DNA of 64,000 nucleotides, taken from Rhodanobacter sp. PCA2. GTDB taxonomy: Bacteria > Pseudomonadota > Gammaproteobacteria > Xanthomonadales > Rhodanobacteraceae. Below, piece after piece: positions 7,464 through 16,623 of the stretch. Below the pieces are notes generated by a model, which did not search any database, had not been told where the DNA came from, and saw nothing but the letters and a program-made list of their open reading frames with translations. Position 1 is the stretch's first letter. Every line of letters begins with the position of its first letter. The translations under genes were made by a program, and so were the position numbers. The DNA lies in NCBI RefSeq assembly GCF_013620825.1, contig NZ_NJIC01000009.1:62743-126742 (forward strand), given 5' to 3'.

Positions 7464-10396
7464 GGCGTGGCCTCCTGCAGCAGCAAGGTGTCTGGGATGT
7501 CCGGCGCCAGGCAGGCCAGTTGCGCCGGACGCAAGACGCCCTGGTCGTCGTAGCGGGCGGGCAGCGCCGGCACGCTGGACGGTATCGTCGTGGCGGCTGC
7601 GCCAGTGCCTGCCGCCAGCGCGATGCCGGACGAGCTGCCGCCGTTGCCCTTGCCGTTGCCGCCGAAGCCGGCCAGCACGGTGGCCTCGTCCAGGCGGCCG
7701 AACGCGTCGACGTCGACCCAGGCCACGCCGCGCACGGCCTGCACGCAGGCGACCAGCTCGCTGAGGTACGCGCCCTGCGCCAGCGCGCGCCGCTCGAAGC
7801 CGAACGCGTCCAGCAGCGCCGCGCGCACGGCCGGCTCCACCGATTCCCAGGCGTAGTCCGGCTGCAGCCCCACCTTCGCGCTCACGGTGAGCGTCAGCAG
7901 CTCGCGCACGTCCAGCCGCACCGGCAGCGACGGATCGCCATAGGCCTGCAGCGACTGCAGCAGGTTGCGGTAGAGGTCGGAGGTGGGATCGATGGGCGCG
8001 TCCGCGGCGCCCGCGATGGTCACCTGGACCAGGCTGCCCAACCGGGTCGCCAGCGCCTTGCCGACGCCGCCGAAGCCGCGCGAGAAGTCCGCGTAATCGG
8101 GCACCGAGACCAGCCGGTCCAGCGCCAGCACCGCCAGCGGCACGTTGCCGCGCGCCTGGTCGCGGGTCTCCGCGTCGGCGCCGCCGGAGGCGCGCAGCGG
8201 ATTGACCACCGCCTTGACGCCCAGCGGCTTGGTCGCCAGCAGGCTGATCTGCTGCGCCTGCACGTTGCCCGGCGTGCCGATGCCGTTGCGGTAGGCCGCC
8301 ACCACGTTCTCCACGCCGGTGGGCAGGCGCGCGCCGTGCGCGCCGTCGCCGAAGAGCACGGTGGTGGTGCCGCCGTCGTCGGTGGAGGTCGCGAAGCTGC
8401 GGTCGTTCGCGCCGGCGAACGCGAGATTGCGGATCTCGTGCCACTGCATGCCGTTGACGCGCACCACCAGCGTGCTCGCCACGCCGTCCACGGTGGGCGC
8501 GGATATCCAGGTCAGCGGCTTCTGCTTCAGCGCGAACGCCTGCATCGCGGTGGCGCCGCTGCCGCTGCCCAGCACCTCGTTGCGGGTTTCGCCGTGGGTG
8601 GCGCGCACCACGTTCGCGCAGATGCTCACGCTGTCGCGGCGGTAGGCGTAGGCCAGGCCCTTGTTCGCGAACACCAGGGTGCTGTGCACGCGGTCGCCCG
8701 GCAGCGCGGCATCCACGCCTTGCTCCACCGCTTCGAGCATCACCAGCTCCGCGGCGTTCACCGCATTGGTGCCGGGCACGTCGGTGCGCTGGCCTTGCAC
8801 GACAACCCAGCGGCCGGACTTGAGGCCGTCGACCGCGGTGTCCAGCGTGAGCCGGGTGGCGCCGTCGCCGGCGCCGGACGTCGTCGTCGCGTCCGTCGCG
8901 CCGACGTCGTCGTCGATCGCCTGCTCGGCCGGCACCAGCAGCTCGCTCTGGGCGAACACCTGCTGCACCCGCACGGTGGGGGTGATGCGCCGGACCAGGT
9001 TGATCATCGCGACCGGCCCTCCGGCCGCCGGCGCGGCGGCGACGTCCTGCAGCTGCAGTTCGGTGGTCTTGCCGCTGATCCCGTACGCCGTGCGCGGATG
9101 GACGGACGCCGCGGCCACCGTGTACACGTCGATGGTGGCCGCCGCGGTGGCCGTGGCCGGGGTCTGCACGATCACGTAGCTGCCGGGGCGGATGCCGTCG
9201 TAGGCGTTGTCGAGATACAGCCGGTCGTCCGGCTCGATGCTGGCCCAGTCGGCGTCGGGCTGCGACTGGTAGTCGCCGCTGGCGTCCTTCACCAGCTTGC
9301 TGGGCCACGGCGCGTTGTAGCCGAAGCGCGCCGCCGCGAGGCGCTGCACGTAGATGTTCCTGACCTGGGCCGAGCCGGCCGGCGAACGGGTGCCGCTCCA
9401 GGCGGCGTAGAACGTGTCGGCGATGCGCCGCTCGAAATTCAGCAGCAACTGCGGGCGCACGTCGCTGGCCGTGCCCAGCGCGACCGCGGCGCTGCGCGAC
9501 AGGCGCGTGGTGTTCGCCGGTTGCAGGGTCGGCGGCTGGCGCAGCGCATCGACCAGCCCCACGAAGCCGCCCGGGGATTTCGCGATCGCGGTGCGGGCGA
9601 GCATGGCGGCGGGCGGTGCGGCGGCCGCGGCGGCGCTCGCGGCACTCGCGCCCGCATCGGCCAGCAGGCTCACGCGGGTGCGCTGCTGCTGCAGGTCCAC
9701 GTCGACCTGCTGGATCTGGCGCACCGCCGGCGCGCTGCCGTCGTCGAACTCGAACACCAGCCAGTCGTTGGTCTTGAGGTTGGACGCGGTCCCCGCGAAG
9801 GTCAGCCCGGACACCGTGGCCAGCGAGTCGCGGGTGATGAGCTGCGGCCGGGTCAGCCGCGGCGTCAGCGCGTTCCACTCCGTGCGCGCCTCCAGCGGCT
9901 CGGCGGTTTCGAAGGTCTGCATCTGCTCGCCGGGCGCGGGCACGGATTGCGCGCGGGCGCCGGCCGCGATCGTCACCGGCGGCGAATCCTTTTCCACCGT
10001 GTAGGCCAGGTAGACGCTGGCGGCCACGCCGGGGCGCGGGCGGTAGTCGACCAGCCGCGCGAGTTCCAGCACCGAGCGGCGCTCGGCGGCGGTGCGCAGC
10101 CAGCCTTCGTTGGCGATGCGTTCCTGGTAGAACGTCAGCACGTCGGCGCCCACCGCCCAGGCGTCGAGCAGCGCCATCGCAGGGTCGTCCGCCTCGCGCG
10201 TGCGCAGGCCCGCCAGTGCGGGCAGGCTGGCGTCGCTGAGGTCGCGCTGCATGGTGGCGTGGAAGTCGGCCCAACTGCCGACGCGGTAGCGCAGGGCGGT
10301 CAGCCCCGGCCGGTTGTACAGCAGCAACGGCGTGCGTGCGGTCGTGCCGCATCCGCAGGCGCAGGCATGCTTGCCGCAAGCGCTGCAGCAGCTCAT
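7460..10396 (-). CDS. Baseplate J-like wedge protein (second, Cys-rich N-terminus)
   Basis: A 978-residue putative baseplate assembly protein of the eCIS type, equivalent in position to the second large wedge protein (Afp12/Pvc12-like). It begins with a cysteine cluster (C3, C4, C7, C12, C14, C16) followed by LLLYNRPGLTALRYRVG, the family's entry motif. The baseplate J-like core lies in the C-terminal half: FGDGAHGARLPTGVENVVAAYR, IGTPGNVQAQQI, VPDYADFSRGFGG. The short motif FGGNGKGNGGSSSG near the end is low-complexity. Start and stop overlap both neighbours by 4 bp. With the preceding gene it would form the wedge ring that contacts sheath and hub. Confidence 0.87.
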   Translation of the reverse strand: MSCCSACGKHACACGCGTTARTPLLLYNRPGLTALRYRVGSWADFHATMQRDLSDASLPALAGLRTREADDPAMALLDAWAVGADVLTFYQERIANEGWLRTAAERRSVLELARLVDYRPRPGVAASVYLAYTVEKDSPPVTIAAGARAQSVPAPGEQMQTFETAEPLEARTEWNALTPRLTRPQLITRDSLATVSGLTFAGTASNLKTNDWLVFEFDDGSAPAVRQIQQVDVDLQQQRTRVSLLADAGASAASAAAAAAPPAAMLARTAIAKSPGGFVGLVDALRQPPTLQPANTTRLSRSAAVALGTASDVRPQLLLNFERRIADTFYAAWSGTRSPAGSAQVRNIYVQRLAAARFGYNAPWPSKLVKDASGDYQSQPDADWASIEPDDRLYLDNAYDGIRPGSYVIVQTPATATAAATIDVYTVAAASVHPRTAYGISGKTTELQLQDVAAAPAAGGPVAMINLVRRITPTVRVQQVFAQSELLVPAEQAIDDDVGATDATTTSGAGDGATRLTLDTAVDGLKSGRWVVVQGQRTDVPGTNAVNAAELVMLEAVEQGVDAALPGDRVHSTLVFANKGLAYAYRRDSVSICANVVRATHGETRNEVLGSGSGATAMQAFALKQKPLTWISAPTVDGVASTLVVRVNGMQWHEIRNLAFAGANDRSFATSTDDGGTTTVLFGDGAHGARLPTGVENVVAAYRNGIGTPGNVQAQQISLLATKPLGVKAVVNPLRASGGADAETRDQARGNVPLAVLALDRLVSVPDYADFSRGFGGVGKALATRLGSLVQVTIAGAADAPIDPTSDLYRNLLQSLQAYGDPSLPVRLDVRELLTLTVSAKVGLQPDYAWESVEPAVRAALLDAFGFERRALAQGAYLSELVACVQAVRGVAWVDVDAFGRLDEATVLAGFGGNGKGNGGSSSGIALAAGTGAAATTIPSSVPALPARYDDQGVLRPAQLACLAPDIPDTLLLQEATP

Positions 10397-13218
10397 CGGC
10401 CACCTCCCATGTCGAAGCAGATGCTGCCGTGGTCGGGATGGTCCGGGTCGTTGTCGACCTGGGCGATCTCGCGCGCGCCCAGGTGCAGCACGGCGTCGGC
10501 GGGCACGCCCTGGTCGTCGTCGCCGTCGGCGCGGACCAGGGTGGCGACGTCGACGTGGGCCACGCCGGCGATGGACTGCGCCTCGGCCAGCAGCGCGCTG
10601 GCGTACACCGGCGCGCCCAGCGTCAGCCGGTCCGGATGGAAGAAGCCCGGCGTGCCGTCGCGGCGCAGGCCGGCGCTGAAGCGGTCCAGCAGTTCGGCCT
10701 TGACGTGGGCGACCAGGAAGTCCGGCAGCACGCACACGGACAGCGCGATGCGCAGCGGCACGTAGCGTGCGGCGCGCACCTCGACGTCGTGGCCGATGCG
10801 GCGGTAGCGCTCCAGTTGCGCGCGGATGCGCCGAGCCAGTCCCGCCGGCAGCGATTCGCGGCCCAGCGGGTCCACCGCCACGTCGGCCACGTACCAGCTG
10901 CCGCTCCATTCCAGCGCCGCGGCCGCGCCCTGAAGCTCGGGCGCGCGGGCGGCGAACATGGCGTAGTCGGCGGCGATGATCGCGCGCAGCGGATTCGCGC
11001 GGAACGCGCCGGGCGCGTAGCGCTTCACCTCGGCGGTGCTTTCCGGCGCGGTGCCGCCGCTGGCCGGCAAGGGGTTGCGCGGCACCAGGTCGGTTGCCAG
11101 CACGCCGGACTTCAACGCCAGCCACGTGATGCTGTCGCGCCCCACGTTGCCGGCCGGGCCGTTGCCGAGGCGCACGGCGGCGCGGAAGAAGTCGCCGGCC
11201 TGCGGCTGCATGCCCAGCACGCCGTCGCCGAAGCGCAGGTGGGCGGCGCCGTCGTCGTCCATCTCGACCACGAAGTGGCGGTCGTTCGGGCCGCTTTCCA
11301 GCAGGTCGTAGCGCGACTGCCACTGCCAGTGCGGGTCCGGCGTGCCGGCCACCAGCACGTCGGCGAGCGCGCCGCCGTGGACGTCGAGCTGGGGCAGCGC
11401 CAGCCGCGGGTCGCGCGCCAGCAACTGGCACACCGGCGCCTGCGACGGCAACGGTTCGGCCCAGGTGAGCGGCGTGCCGGGCAGCACGTGGCCGGTGTCG
11501 GCCGGCGGCCGGCGCACGTCGACCACGGCGCCCTCGCAATGGCAGCAACCGTATGCCAACGCACCGGGCACCAGCCAGCAGTCCTCGGCCAGCGCGCCGC
11601 AGCGGGCGCAGGCGTCGGGTATCGCGGCCAGGGCGACGGCGAGGCCGGGATAGTCGCCGTCGCCGCCGTCCGGCGTGCAGATCGGCGCGGCCGTGCATTG
11701 CCCGCGCACGTGCTCGCCGTGGTCGACCAGCAGCACGTTGCCGCGCGCCAGGCTCACGTCGTGCAGCCAGCCGCAGTCCGGCGCCGGCAGGCGCACCGAC
11801 AGGCACAGGTCGAACGGCAGCGCATCGCAGGGGTCCCAGGCCACGTCCAGCAGCGGCGTGCCGTCCAGCGGATCGACCGCGGGCTGCACCGCGGTGAGGC
11901 GCACGGCATGCCGGTGCGCGGGATCGGCATCGGCGGGGTTGCCGGTCTGCGGCCCCAGCACCTCCTCGAAGATCAGCAGGTCGCCGATCGCCAGCTTCAG
12001 CACACGCGCCGGCGCGGCGACCGCCGCGGCGTTCGCGGCCGCCGGAGCGGCGACGGGTGCGGCTGCCAGCGCGGGGACGGGCGCGGGTGCGGGCGCCGGC
12101 GAAGGAGCCGGCGCGGGTGCAGGCGCGGGAGCAGGCGCAGGAGCAGGTGCCGGCGGCGCCGCATCGACCAGGGTGGCGCGCGTGCTGCCGCGGGGCAGGC
12201 AGCATAGCTCGTCGCCCCAGCGGTACAGGCGGATCGCGCTGTGCGCGGCGACCACGGCGAAGCTGGTGGCGCCGTCCAGCGCCATCGGTTCGAAGACCAG
12301 CGCGCCCTGGGCGCGGGCCGTTTCCAGCTGGGCCGCATCGATGATGCCGGGCGGCGGGTTGCCCGGCACCGACGGCGGCACCAGCAACAGCAGGTTGTCC
12401 AGCGCGAGGTCGACGTCGCTGCTCGACGCCAGCGCGACCAGCGCGCGGGCGTTGCAGCCCTCGTGCATGCGGTAGTCCACCAGCCGCGCATGCCGGCGCA
12501 CCGAGATGCGCCGGCGCGCGGTGCCGAGGTAGGCCTCGGTGGCGACGGCGTCCTGGTAGTAGCTGAGGTAGTCGGCGGTGTACGCCAGCGTCTCCACCAG
12601 CGCGATGCCCAGGTCCGGCACGTGGCGTTCCTGCCACGCCGGCATGTCCAGCGCGAGGCGGTCGAGGAACAGCTGGCGGAAGCTGGCGTAGTCCTTCGCC
12701 AGGTAGTCGATCTCCGGCGCGGGCGGCGGCGCCTGCACGCACGGCGTTTCGTCCGCGCAGTCCAGCGTGCGCGCGCAGTCCAGCCGGAAGCGCAGCGTGG
12801 CGCAGGCGTAGCGCGGGTCGAAGCCGGGATACGCCCGCCAGCTTGCCGGGTCGTTGCCCGAGGCCGCATCCACCAGGCACAGGCAGTACGCGGTGTGGTC
12901 GCCTTCGCGGTCCAGTTGCACGCGCAGGCAGGCGTCGTCGTGCATTTCCGGTTCCAGCTCGGCCTGCACGGCGAGCACACGCAGGCCGGTGATGCGGTCG
13001 CCGCCGCTGACGCGCACGTTCGCCACGCCCAGCTCCGGCGGGATCGCGCCGAACAGGTGCACGCACAGGCTGGTCCCGTCGTCGCCCACCTCGACGTAGT
13101 CGATGCCGTTGAGCGCGCCTTGCAGGCGCAGCTGCTCGCGCCGCGCCGGCACGCTGCACGCCGGCAGCAGCGAGCAGCCGACGATCGCGGAGCCGGCGGT
13201 GGTCTGCGCGGCGCTCAT
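10393..13218 (-). CDS. Baseplate J-like wedge protein (first, Ala-Pro linker)
   Basis: A 941-residue baseplate assembly protein (Afp11/Pvc11-like). The N-terminal half has EIDYLAKDYASFRQLFLDRL and DLGIALVETLAYTADYLSYY, strongly conserved in eCIS wedge proteins. The C-terminal half carries the J-like core with LRFGDGVLGMQPQAGDFFRAAVR, GPAGNVG and RANPLRAIIAADYAMFA. Between the halves, about residues 350-405, is an Ala-Pro dipeptide run that looks like an extended linker. It overlaps gp25 upstream and the second wedge gene downstream by 4 bp each. Confidence 0.88.
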   Translation of the reverse strand: MSAAQTTAGSAIVGCSLLPACSVPARREQLRLQGALNGIDYVEVGDDGTSLCVHLFGAIPPELGVANVRVSGGDRITGLRVLAVQAELEPEMHDDACLRVQLDREGDHTAYCLCLVDAASGNDPASWRAYPGFDPRYACATLRFRLDCARTLDCADETPCVQAPPPAPEIDYLAKDYASFRQLFLDRLALDMPAWQERHVPDLGIALVETLAYTADYLSYYQDAVATEAYLGTARRRISVRRHARLVDYRMHEGCNARALVALASSSDVDLALDNLLLLVPPSVPGNPPPGIIDAAQLETARAQGALVFEPMALDGATSFAVVAAHSAIRLYRWGDELCCLPRGSTRATLVDAAPPAPAPAPAPAPAPAPAPSPAPAPAPVPALAAAPVAAPAAANAAAVAAPARVLKLAIGDLLIFEEVLGPQTGNPADADPAHRHAVRLTAVQPAVDPLDGTPLLDVAWDPCDALPFDLCLSVRLPAPDCGWLHDVSLARGNVLLVDHGEHVRGQCTAAPICTPDGGDGDYPGLAVALAAIPDACARCGALAEDCWLVPGALAYGCCHCEGAVVDVRRPPADTGHVLPGTPLTWAEPLPSQAPVCQLLARDPRLALPQLDVHGGALADVLVAGTPDPHWQWQSRYDLLESGPNDRHFVVEMDDDGAAHLRFGDGVLGMQPQAGDFFRAAVRLGNGPAGNVGRDSITWLALKSGVLATDLVPRNPLPASGGTAPESTAEVKRYAPGAFRANPLRAIIAADYAMFAARAPELQGAAAALEWSGSWYVADVAVDPLGRESLPAGLARRIRAQLERYRRIGHDVEVRAARYVPLRIALSVCVLPDFLVAHVKAELLDRFSAGLRRDGTPGFFHPDRLTLGAPVYASALLAEAQSIAGVAHVDVATLVRADGDDDQGVPADAVLHLGAREIAQVDNDPDHPDHGSICFDMGGGR

Positions 13219-13601
13219 GGCAGGCTCCGCTCGAAGCTGTCGCTATGCGCCGTGCCGGTGGCGCGCACCACGTAGCCGAGGTCCACGCGCAAGCTGGAAT
13301 CCTCGCTGGTCACCGCCAGCGCGCCCACCTCGATCACGTCGCCCAGCCAGCGCTGCAGCGCCGCCTGCAGCGTGAACTGCAGCGCGGCGGCCAGCTCCGG
13401 GCTGTTCGGCGCGAACACCAGTTGCAGCAGGCCGCTGCCGAAGTCGGGCCGGTTCACCCGCTCGCCGGGGTTGGTGAACAGCAACTGCTCGATCATGTCG
13501 CGCACGTGCCCGTCGTAGCCGGTTTCCGCGACGCGGCCGCGCGGGTCGAAGTGGAACGGGAAATCCATATTTCCTTTGGGGATGTTCATCACGGTGCTCA
13601 T
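13215..13601 (-). CDS. gp25-like baseplate protein
   Basis: A 128-residue protein with the gpW/gp25 fold signature: MDFPFHFDPRGRVAETGYDG, then IEQLLFTNPGERVNRPDFGS and the central arginine/asparagine motif. In phage T4 gp25 the family forms the first sheath-like layer, where sheath polymerisation begins at the baseplate; the eCIS equivalent is Afp9/Pvc9. It sits between the PAAR-like tip and the first wedge protein, the usual order. Confidence 0.93.
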   Translation of the reverse strand: MSTVMNIPKGNMDFPFHFDPRGRVAETGYDGHVRDMIEQLLFTNPGERVNRPDFGSGLLQLVFAPNSPELAAALQFTLQAALQRWLGDVIEVGALAVTSEDSSLRVDLGYVVRATGTAHSDSFERSLP

Positions 13602-13608
13602 GGCGACC

Positions 13609-13932
13609 TCACATCGCGGTGGCGCGCGTCTGGCTGGCGACGATCAGCAGCGGCGTGCCGGTGGGCGCGCAGATCGCCTGGCTGTCGATGAGCAGCAGCG
13701 GCTGGCCGCCGGAACTCACCCGGGTCGCGGCGGTGACGAACTGGGCGCTGATGCACGGTCCGTTCGCCGCGGGCGGCGGCGGCAGTCCGCAGCCGGCGAC
13801 CAGCCACGGCGCCGGCTGCGTGACCGTGGGCTGGCCGCCCACGGTGACGCGCGGGTTCGGCATGCTGGCCTGCGCCTGGCCGCCGTGCGAGCAGAGCACG
13901 CTGGCGCCGACATGGATCAGGAAACCCGGCAT
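13609..13932 (-). CDS. PAAR-like spike-tip protein
   Basis: A 107-residue protein starting MPGFLIHVGASVLCSHGGQA, with PNPRVTVGGQPTV and a second repeat VSSGGQPLLLIDSQAICAPT. The repeated GGQ-hydrophobic pattern with Cys and His residues matches PAAR-like proteins that cap the central spike with a metal-bound cone (Afp10/Pvc10 position). Candidate metal ligands are C14, H16 and the later cysteines. It lies 10 bp after the spike gene and 7 bp before gp25. Confidence 0.85.
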   Translation of the reverse strand: MPGFLIHVGASVLCSHGGQAQASMPNPRVTVGGQPTVTQPAPWLVAGCGLPPPPAANGPCISAQFVTAATRVSSGGQPLLLIDSQAICAPTGTPLLIVASQTRATAM

Positions 13933-13942
13933 CGCATCCTCC

Positions 13943-14461
13943 TCAGGTGACCGCCAGTGCGCCGTTGTTGATCGTCACCGTCGGGCCCGCGAGCACGATG
14001 GTGGCGCCCTTGCCGTTGGAGATCGTGATGCCGGTGTCGTTGATCATCACCATCGCGCCGCTGGCGCTCTTCAGCAGGATGCCGCCGGCTGGGCCCGGCA
14101 CGTCGCTGATGGAGATGAGGTTCTGCAACCCCGTCTGCAGCACCACGCTGGGGCTGGCCGGGTTGCCGGCCAGCGCGAGCGCCGGCACCTCCGCCGCGCT
14201 GCCCCAGTAGCCGCCGGTCCAGACCGGATAGTCGGGATCGCCCTGCTCGAACTCGATCCACACGCCGGCGCCGATCTGCGGCACCACGTAGACGCCGCTC
14301 TGCTTGCCGGCGAACGGCACGCACGGCATCGCCCAGCTCGACGGCAGCAGGCCGGACACGTCCGGCACCATCGCCTGGATGCGGCCGCGCTGTTCCGGGT
14401 CCACGTTCTGGATCACCGTGCCGCGGTACTTGCCGTAGAAGCGGTTCATGACGGCGCTCAT
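13943..14461 (-). CDS. Baseplate spike protein (gpV/gp5 OB-fold)
   Basis: A 172-residue spike protein. MNRFYGKYRGTVIQNVDPEQ and RGRIQAMVPDVSG mark the OB-fold of the gpV/gp5/VgrG group, and IGAGVWIEFEQGDPDYPVWTGGYWG is the conserved end of that fold. The C-terminal part (GAMVMINDTGITISNGKGATIVLAGP) is a short repeating beta segment that should form the trimeric needle. The length is typical of Afp8/Pvc8. It overlaps the hub gene by 4 bp. Confidence 0.92.
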   Translation of the reverse strand: MSAVMNRFYGKYRGTVIQNVDPEQRGRIQAMVPDVSGLLPSSWAMPCVPFAGKQSGVYVVPQIGAGVWIEFEQGDPDYPVWTGGYWGSAAEVPALALAGNPASPSVVLQTGLQNLISISDVPGPAGGILLKSASGAMVMINDTGITISNGKGATIVLAGPTVTINNGALAVT

Positions 14462-15594
14462 GGCGGCACCAGCGGCACGGTGGAGAGCAGGCCCTTGCGC
14501 GACAGCTGGAAGCTCTGCTTGTACTCGCCGCGCCTGATCGTGTGCCGGACCTGGCTCACGTAGTGCAGGCCGTCGAACGCCGGCCCCACGCCGCGCACGC
14601 CCACCAGCTGGCGCGGCTTCAGCACGCGGCCGTAGCGCACCACGTCCAGGCTGCCGCGGCCGGTGACGGTGTCGGCGGACTTCGCCGCCTCGGCCATGCC
14701 CAGCAGCAGCGCGCGCTGCGGCGTGTACTTCGCGGTCTCGGGCAGCGGACGGAACTGCTGCGGCGGCGGATCGAGCAGGCCCAGCGGCGGGTTCAGCGGA
14801 GTGATGTCGGGGATGGGCAGCGGCAGCGGCACCTTGGTCTGCTCGTTCTGCACGTAGACCACCGGCAGTTGCCGCGCGTTGCCGTTGTAGCTGAAGCTGA
14901 GTTCGTCGACGTTGCTGGCTCCATCCATGTCGGCGTTCAGCGCCGGCTGCGGCACGCCCACCTTGATCTTCGGTCCCCAGTACGCGGTGCTCATCCCCGG
15001 CAGCGGGCCGGGTTCGAGATAGAACACGTAGCCGACCCGGCTGGCCAGCAGGCGGATGTAGTCGAGGTCGCTGCCCTGCTGGGTGGGCACGCGGTTGGTG
15101 GGAATGGGCACGTCGATCGCGATGCCGGGGATCACCAGCGGCACGATGCCGAGGAACGCGTACTTCGCCAGCAGCAAGGCCACGATCGCCTCGGCCGGCA
15201 TCGCGGGGTAGGGCTGCCCGGGCAGGCCGGAGAACTCCAGTTTCTGCATCGCCGTGGTGAGGTCGTCGCCGGTGACCTGCAGCGTGCTGTGGCGCTGGTC
15301 CGCGCCCGGCAGCACTTCCGTGTTCGTCACCACGCCGTCGATCAGCACCTCCGGCATGCCGTTCACCGTGGCCACCACGATCACCCGCAGCAGCGGCACC
15401 ACGCCGCCGCCGGACAGCAGGAACAGCGTGTGCAGCGGTGAATTCACGCTCAGCGTGAACTGCAGCGTGAACGCGCCCGCGCTTTCGTCCGGCGCGTTCA
15501 CCTCGACCCTGGTGAGCGCGTCCAGCACCAGCTGCGGCACCGGCACCGGCACCACCGGGCCGACCAGCAACGTCAGGTGTACGCCTTCAAGCAT
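14458..15594 (-). CDS. gpD-like baseplate hub protein
   Basis: A 378-residue hub protein resembling phage late control gene D products. Recognisable parts are the N-terminal hub fold (LTRVEVNAPDESAGAFTLQF), the segment QQGSDLDYIRLLASRVGYVFYLEPG with its Tyr/Phe-rich strand, and the C-terminal DGLHYVSQVRHTIRRGEYKQ that ends many such proteins. It would trimerise to carry the spike and receive the inner tube. The order LysM-like, gpD, gpV, PAAR, gp25 is standard. Confidence 0.87.
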   Translation of the reverse strand: MLEGVHLTLLVGPVVPVPVPQLVLDALTRVEVNAPDESAGAFTLQFTLSVNSPLHTLFLLSGGGVVPLLRVIVVATVNGMPEVLIDGVVTNTEVLPGADQRHSTLQVTGDDLTTAMQKLEFSGLPGQPYPAMPAEAIVALLLAKYAFLGIVPLVIPGIAIDVPIPTNRVPTQQGSDLDYIRLLASRVGYVFYLEPGPLPGMSTAYWGPKIKVGVPQPALNADMDGASNVDELSFSYNGNARQLPVVYVQNEQTKVPLPLPIPDITPLNPPLGLLDPPPQQFRPLPETAKYTPQRALLLGMAEAAKSADTVTGRGSLDVVRYGRVLKPRQLVGVRGVGPAFDGLHYVSQVRHTIRRGEYKQSFQLSRKGLLSTVPLVPP

Positions 15595-15907
15595 GGGGAA
15601 CTCCCGGGATACCTTGCGGCAGCGTGATGGCGAGCGCGCGCCCCATCGTCTCGGTCAGCTCGTCCGGGCGCAGCGCGCGGTTGGCGTCGGCCAGCCGCCA
15701 GAACTGCTCGGGGTCGCCCAGGTACTGGGCGGCGATGTTGTCCAGCCGCTCGCCCTGCTGCACCAGGTGCCACTGCAGCAGCGCGAAGCTTTCGGGCGCC
15801 GGCACGAAGCGGCGGCGCAGGTAGGCGACCGTGCTGCCGTCGGCGCGCACGAGGCTGGCGGTGGGCGTCAGCGCGTAGCGGCTGGTGGGCGGGAAATTCG
15901 AGCTCAT
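15587..15907 (-). CDS. LysM-like baseplate protein
   Basis: A 106-residue protein with a single LysM-type fold: VQQGERLDNIAAQYLGDPEQ then FWRLADANRALRPDEL and ending in ALAITLPQGIP. In eCIS this small protein (related to T4 gp53) clamps adjacent wedges around the hub. It overlaps the hub gene by 8 bp, supporting translational coupling. Confidence 0.85.
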   Translation of the reverse strand: MSSNFPPTSRYALTPTASLVRADGSTVAYLRRRFVPAPESFALLQWHLVQQGERLDNIAAQYLGDPEQFWRLADANRALRPDELTETMGRALAITLPQGIPGVPHA

Positions 15908-15945
15908 CGGGACATCTCCATCGCGGGTCGGTCACTGCGGATTCG

Positions 15946-16554
15946 TCAGGCGTACACCGCCTTGCGCAGGTCTTTTCTGGAGCGCAGCTCGGCCAGCATC
16001 TGCGACTCGCTCAGGTCCAGCGCCCATGTGGGCCGCAGCTGGAAGTGCGGCTGGTCGACGATGGTTTTCCAGTTGCCGCCCCACTCCAGGCCCAGGTCCT
16101 GGCCCAGCACGCCGACCGCCTTGTATTTCGGCGATTCGGGCAGGTAGCGGTTGCCCTCGAACACGCCGACGTCGAACGCGATGCCGAAGTTGTGGTTCGA
16201 GTAGCCGGCGCGGGCGTTGGTCACGATCGTTCCGGGCGCCGTGCGCCCCTGGGCGTAGAGCGCGGCCTGCTCCTCGTAGCTGCGCAGCCCGCTGATCACG
16301 CGGATGGTGATGCCGGCGCCCGCCGCCTTCTGCACCAGCGCGCGCGCCATCGGCCGCAGTTCCGGCAGCAGCGTGGCGATCAGCTTTTCGCTGCGTTCGT
16401 CCACCGGCGAGATCGCCGCGGACGGCTGCGCCCCGTCGATCTTGCGGGCGACCAGCCGCCCGTAGATCGCGCCCCAGGTCTGCGGCCCCGCCTTGCCGTC
16501 CACGGTCACGCCGAGAACCCCCTGCACGGCGGCGATCATTTCCTCGATACGCAT
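15946..16554 (-). CDS. Peptidoglycan-binding M15 peptidase (endolysin-like)
   Basis: A 202-residue protein with two parts. Residues 1-38 (MIAAVQGVLGVTVDGKAGPQ) look like a shortened peptidoglycan-binding domain. Residues 65-180 form an M15/VanY-type metallopeptidase: SGLRSYEEQAALYAQGR, the zinc motif SNHNFGIAFDVG with H121 and D128, and DQPHFQL with H170. The layout is that of L-alanyl-D-glutamate or D-Ala-D-Ala endolysins such as phage T5 lysin. It has no signal peptide. Lying between the tube-adaptor and LysM-like genes, it may be carried on the baseplate to cut peptidoglycan, or serve to release the particle; this is inference. Confidence 0.86.
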   Translation of the reverse strand: MRIEEMIAAVQGVLGVTVDGKAGPQTWGAIYGRLVARKIDGAQPSAAISPVDERSEKLIATLLPELRPMARALVQKAAGAGITIRVISGLRSYEEQAALYAQGRTAPGTIVTNARAGYSNHNFGIAFDVGVFEGNRYLPESPKYKAVGVLGQDLGLEWGGNWKTIVDQPHFQLRPTWALDLSESQMLAELRSRKDLRKAVYA

Positions 16555-16623
16555 GGTGGTCTCCGATTCCTTCGCGATGGCCGGCGTTCCGCCGACGGGA
16601 CTGCGGGCTGTCCGGCGCCCGGA

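Noticed and set aside
7520-10765. Very long plus-strand open frames opposite the eCIS genes (for example 3794-5794, 7520-10765, 18022-22326)
   Set aside because: They lie antisense to genes with clear homology, have Arg/Ala/His-rich composition and no domains; GC-rich codon bias creates them.
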